From an uncultured cyanobacterium (GTDB taxonomy: Bacteria; Cyanobacteriota; Cyanobacteriia; CACIAM-69d): 7,325 bases of DNA. The DNA is taken from NCBI GenBank assembly GCA_937894105.1, contig CALCTI010000015.1, positions 1-7,325 of the forward strand, read 5' to 3'. The notes beneath the pieces were generated by a model. It saw only the letters and a program-made list of their open reading frames with translations. It did no database searches and had not been told where the DNA came from. Below are positions 5,634 to 7,325 of the stretch, in pieces. The position numbers and the translations under genes were made by a program. Position 1 is the first letter of the stretch, and each line of letters opens with the position of its first letter.

Positions 5634-6287
5634 ATGAAAACCAAAATTGCCCTAGGCATCGCATCCATCGCCGTTGCCGGCCTACAATTGCCCGCCTTCG
5701 CAGACGGTCACCATCCCCATATTGAGGTGGACTATCACGAGCAAACCCTCGCCCAGGAAGTAATCTACGGAACCGTTTACGACGGTGAAAAGCTACGGGT
5801 TGTAACCGATCCCAAAGGCGCTGCCCTACGTCGCAGCTTTGAATTCCCCATTGAGATGTCCGTTGTTCAAGAGAGCAGCATCAGCACCAGCACCCCCATT
5901 ACGGATCGCTACGAAATGGGTACCTTTGGTGACTGCAACGGCGACAACCGCATTGACCTGTCTGACTCTAGCGACTTCCACCGCAACTGCACCGCCAAGG
6001 TAACCGCGTGGTCTGAGGAAGTCCGTGAGTGCATGGCATCGGGTCCGGCAATGATCCGCGACCTAACGGGCAATGAAGTCAACATCTACAACAGTGATGG
6101 TGAGCTGCTAAACGGCGAAATTGTTTACAACGCCTCTGGCAAAGCTGTTTGCTCCCAGTTTGTTGGGCGCGCTGTTCCCGTTTCCGCCCTACGCTGCGGC
6201 CAGGTAACGGTCCAGCAACGCACCTTCTCTACCCCCCAGCGCACCTACTCCGCGCCGGCTCCCGCACCGGTTCGTGGTCTGTACTAA
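5634..6287 (+). CDS. Secreted protein with a dockerin/EF-hand-like calcium loop; family not recognised
   Basis: 217 residues. A classical Sec signal peptide (MKTK, hydrophobic core to residue 20, then AFA before Asp24) predicts export with cleavage after Ala23. The mature protein begins Gly/His-rich (DGHHPH) and has a likely beta-rich body. Residues 100-111, DCNGDNRIDLSD, fit a calcium loop D-x-N-x-D-x-x-x-D-x-x-D, like EF-hand and type I dockerin repeats (compare D-V-N-G-D-G). Only one loop is present, whereas dockerins have two. Cys101 sits inside the loop and Cys119 just after it; Cys133, Cys173 and Cys188 follow, so disulphides are likely outside the cytoplasm. The C-terminus is low-complexity (QRTFSTPQRTYSAPAPAP, 195-212). 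AGAAGAGA (5621-5628) provides a plausible ribosome site. It is monocistronic, with its own promoter and a strong terminator. Real gene with good confidence; function unknown, and calcium binding is an inference from the loop. Confidence 0.85.
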   Translation: MKTKIALGIASIAVAGLQLPAFADGHHPHIEVDYHEQTLAQEVIYGTVYDGEKLRVVTDPKGAALRRSFEFPIEMSVVQESSISTSTPITDRYEMGTFGDCNGDNRIDLSDSSDFHRNCTAKVTAWSEEVRECMASGPAMIRDLTGNEVNIYNSDGELLNGEIVYNASGKAVCSQFVGRAVPVSALRCGQVTVQQRTFSTPQRTYSAPAPAPVRGLY

Positions 6288-6347
6288 GGTCAGCAAGCAC
6301 GTTCCATCTCTAAGCAATCTGAATAGAGATAGAAATTAAGGGTCGTA

Positions 6348-6390
6348 AAAATCGCCGATTCCACATCAGGAATCGGCGATTTTGTTTTTT
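6348..6390 (+). terminator. Strong rho-independent terminator of the exported-protein gene
   Basis: AAAATCGCCGATTCC (6348-6362) pairs perfectly with GGAATCGGCGATTTT (6369-6383) around the 6-base loop ACATCA, and TGTTTTTT follows. The minus-strand exit also has a short T run, so it may act in both directions. A second, weaker stem (ATCTCTA 6306-6312 with TAGAGAT 6324-6330) lies between it and the stop codon. Confidence 0.93.
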
Positions 6391-6499
6391 ATTGAATTGA
6401 CTATCCCTGTTTTGTCACTCTCCGAAGAATAAAGACTGTAACTAAACGAATCTATCCACTCCAATACGGCAACAAATACTGACCAACCTGATCTAATCG

Positions 6500-6638
6500 A
6501 ATGGCGTTGTAGATGGATCGTCGGTCTGTTGTTCTCTTGCGGCCGCGCATCGTTTCTGATTTAGGAGGTGGCAAAAGGAGGGGCTATGAGTTCCCATTCT
6601 GCACCGGTCACGTCACTGGGGTCTCCGGTGCGAGCCAT
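6500..6638 (-). pseudogene. IS5-type transposase, N-terminal remnant with one-base frameshift
   Basis: From the minus-strand ATG at 6638 the frame reads SDVTGAEWELIAPP, the typical start of transposases with the DUF4096-type N-terminal domain (compare LT-EWELI-PLLPPP). The frame then hits a stop. One base further along, the other frame supplies LPPPKSETMRGRKRTTDRRS then IYNAI, the next conserved block (PPPK----GRPR--D-R-I-NAI). Removing one base from the T-run (A-run on the plus strand at 6573-6576) restores a single frame, so a one-base insertion at a homopolymer explains it. Homology stops at about 6500, where Y-LRTGCQWR-LP would be expected; an unrelated tail runs to TAG at 6452. Full transposases of this kind are about 250-280 residues, so more than 80% is missing. 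It is non-functional and marks past IS activity beside the receptor gene. Confidence 0.75.
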
Positions 6639-6902
6639 CGTTAAGTCAATGAAGCAGCAACACTCTTATTGGCGACCCTAAATTTACTATCCCCGTCTGG
6701 CTTTAGGCTTTATCTACAAATACCCTCTAGAAAAAATGCGTTAAGCGCCCAAAATCTGTATCCCATATTTGCGAACTAACCTAGCCTGCTTAATAACAAT
6801 TTTGTTCAGGTTTCAGTCATGAACTGAATCTAGCCGCGATCATCATGCTGCTAAAGGTTTGGACTGGTCTGAACGAGCTGTGTGAGTTGAGTACGAGGTG
6901 AC
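6639..6902. other. Non-coding leader upstream of the AMIN-domain gene
   Basis: I see no gene in this 264-bp stretch. It contains a possible IS end at 6673-6682, a dyad AACAA-TT-TTGTT (6795-6806), and a perfect inverted repeat TTCAGT-N5-ACTGAA (6812-6828). Both dyads lie 75-110 bases upstream of the next start codon, where an operator would sit. No strong sigma70 promoter stands out (TTGCGA at 6769-6774 with TAATAA at 6791-6796, spacer 16, is only a weak match). Confidence 0.4.
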
Positions 6903-7325
6903 ATGGTGACCAGATTCGGACAATTTCAGCACGATCGCTTAAAGCAAGTTGCTCGCATTATCGGGCTATGGGCGATCGCCCCAATCGTCGGTGCATCCTG
7001 GGCGATCGCCGCCACTGCCCAGGACACTGGCGATCTTTCAGAGCAACTCTCGTCGTCGTCCCTGGTGGATCAAGTGGCCCAGGCGGACCAATTAGCCCCG
7101 GCGACGCCTGTGGAAATCACCAATATTCAACTGGAGCCCAGCGCAGACGGCTTACAAATTCAAATTGAAACGTCCAGTGGCGAGACACTGACCCCCACAA
7201 CCAGCACCACTGGTAACGCCTTAACTGTTGAAATTCCCAATGCAATACTGGCACTGCCCGACGGTGACGAATTTTTGGAATTTGAGCCGGCCGATGGAAT
7301 TGCGGTGGTCCAGGCGATCGCCCTT
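6903..7325 (+). CDS. AMIN-domain exported protein, probably a TonB-dependent (siderophore) outer-membrane receptor; 3' end outside window
   Basis: 141 codons are open to the right edge. ATG 6903 is preceded by GAGG (6895-6898), four bases away. A Sec signal peptide is visible: a basic n-region (R4, R12, K14, R18), a hydrophobic core about 19-36, and a likely cleavage after Ala39 (ATA before Gln40). A short Gln/Ala/Asp-rich linker (40-68) leads into an AMIN domain from about 69: VEITNIQLEPSADGLQIQI, then GNALTVEIPNAILALPDGDE and FEPADGIAVVQ. In cyanobacteria this order (signal peptide, linker, AMIN with PNA-LALPDG-EF) is typical of TonB-dependent siderophore receptors, where AMIN precedes the plug and barrel. 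Alternatives with AMIN are PilQ secretins and AmiC-type amidases. The plug and barrel needed to decide lie beyond the window. Three HIP1 sites are present. Confidence 0.8.
   Translation, partial: MVTRFGQFQHDRLKQVARIIGLWAIAPIVGASWAIAATAQDTGDLSEQLSSSSLVDQVAQADQLAPATPVEITNIQLEPSADGLQIQIETSSGETLTPTTSTTGNALTVEIPNAILALPDGDEFLEFEPADGIAVVQAIAL

Noticed and set aside
6586..6681. 31-codon plus-strand ORF (MSSHSAPVTSLG...) with an excellent Shine-Dalgarno AAGGAGG four bases before its ATG.
   Set aside because: It is antisense to the transposase relic on the minus strand, whose conserved residues explain the sequence. The purine-rich ribosome-site look is the complement of the CCTCCTTTTGCC coding stretch.
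6401..6700. Near-direct repeat CTATCCCTGTTTTG (6401-6414) and CTATCCCCGTCTGG (6687-6700), 11 of 14 matching, around the transposase relic.
   Set aside because: Too short and imperfect, and too far outside the candidate IS ends, to be a target-site duplication; it may be chance.
6898..6900. GTG 6898 as an alternative start of the AMIN-domain protein.
   Set aside because: It is not in frame with the AMIN reading frame; ATG 6903 has the ribosome site and yields a proper signal peptide.
1..7325. CRISPR array, tRNA/rRNA genes, toxin-antitoxin pair or defence operon.
   Set aside because: No regularly spaced repeats longer than the three 15-bp units, no cloverleaf or rRNA signatures, and no paired small ORFs with such families; the Uma2 piece is a lone fragment.

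Overview
The window looks cyanobacterial. The HIP1 palindrome GCGATCGC occurs about 19 times in 7.3 kb, and several encoded proteins are of cyanobacterial type: a RecJ with a C-terminal extension, an AMIN-headed exported protein, and Uma2 and pentapeptide-repeat fragments. The genus cannot be read from this sequence.

Layout. 1-683 (+) is the 3' end of recJ. 684-1427 holds no intact gene but three decayed pieces: the N-terminus of a pentapeptide-repeat protein (773-955 +), the N-terminus of a Uma2-family nuclease (960 to about 1130 +), and the C-terminal tail of a flippase-like membrane protein (1206-1298 -). A single-domain, Hmp-type globin (1428-1913 +) then runs into a convergent Crp/Fnr-family regulator (1871-2572 -), with a 43-bp coding overlap. 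Upstream of the regulator on the minus strand are a full-length flippase-like (LPG synthase TM type) membrane protein (2630-3592) and a 560-residue soluble protein that resembles heparinase II/III-like alpha/alpha-toroid proteins (3632-5314). The latter two are 39 bp apart. The gap is almost entirely three tandem 15-bp repeats, which carry the stop codon of the first gene into the leader of the second. Transcribed the other way, 5634-6287 (+) encodes a secreted protein with a dockerin/EF-hand-like calcium loop; it has a good promoter and a strong terminator. 6288-6902 contains the decayed N-terminus of an IS5-type transposase (6500-6638 -) with a one-base frameshift. The window ends inside the signal peptide and AMIN domain of a probable TonB-dependent receptor (6903-7325 +).

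How the parts may work together. The toroid protein and the flippase-like protein are probably co-transcribed and may act on a surface polysaccharide or glycolipid (inference). The globin and the Crp-type regulator may form an NO- or oxygen-stress pair, but this rests only on adjacency. The most notable structural point is that the globin/regulator segment lies between a degenerate and an intact copy of the flippase 3' end, in direct orientation. That suggests a duplication or insertion event rather than ancestral gene order. I did not find a clearly new multi-gene system; the best leads are the bracketed globin module, the toroid/flippase pair with its tandem-repeat linker, and the calcium-loop exported protein.
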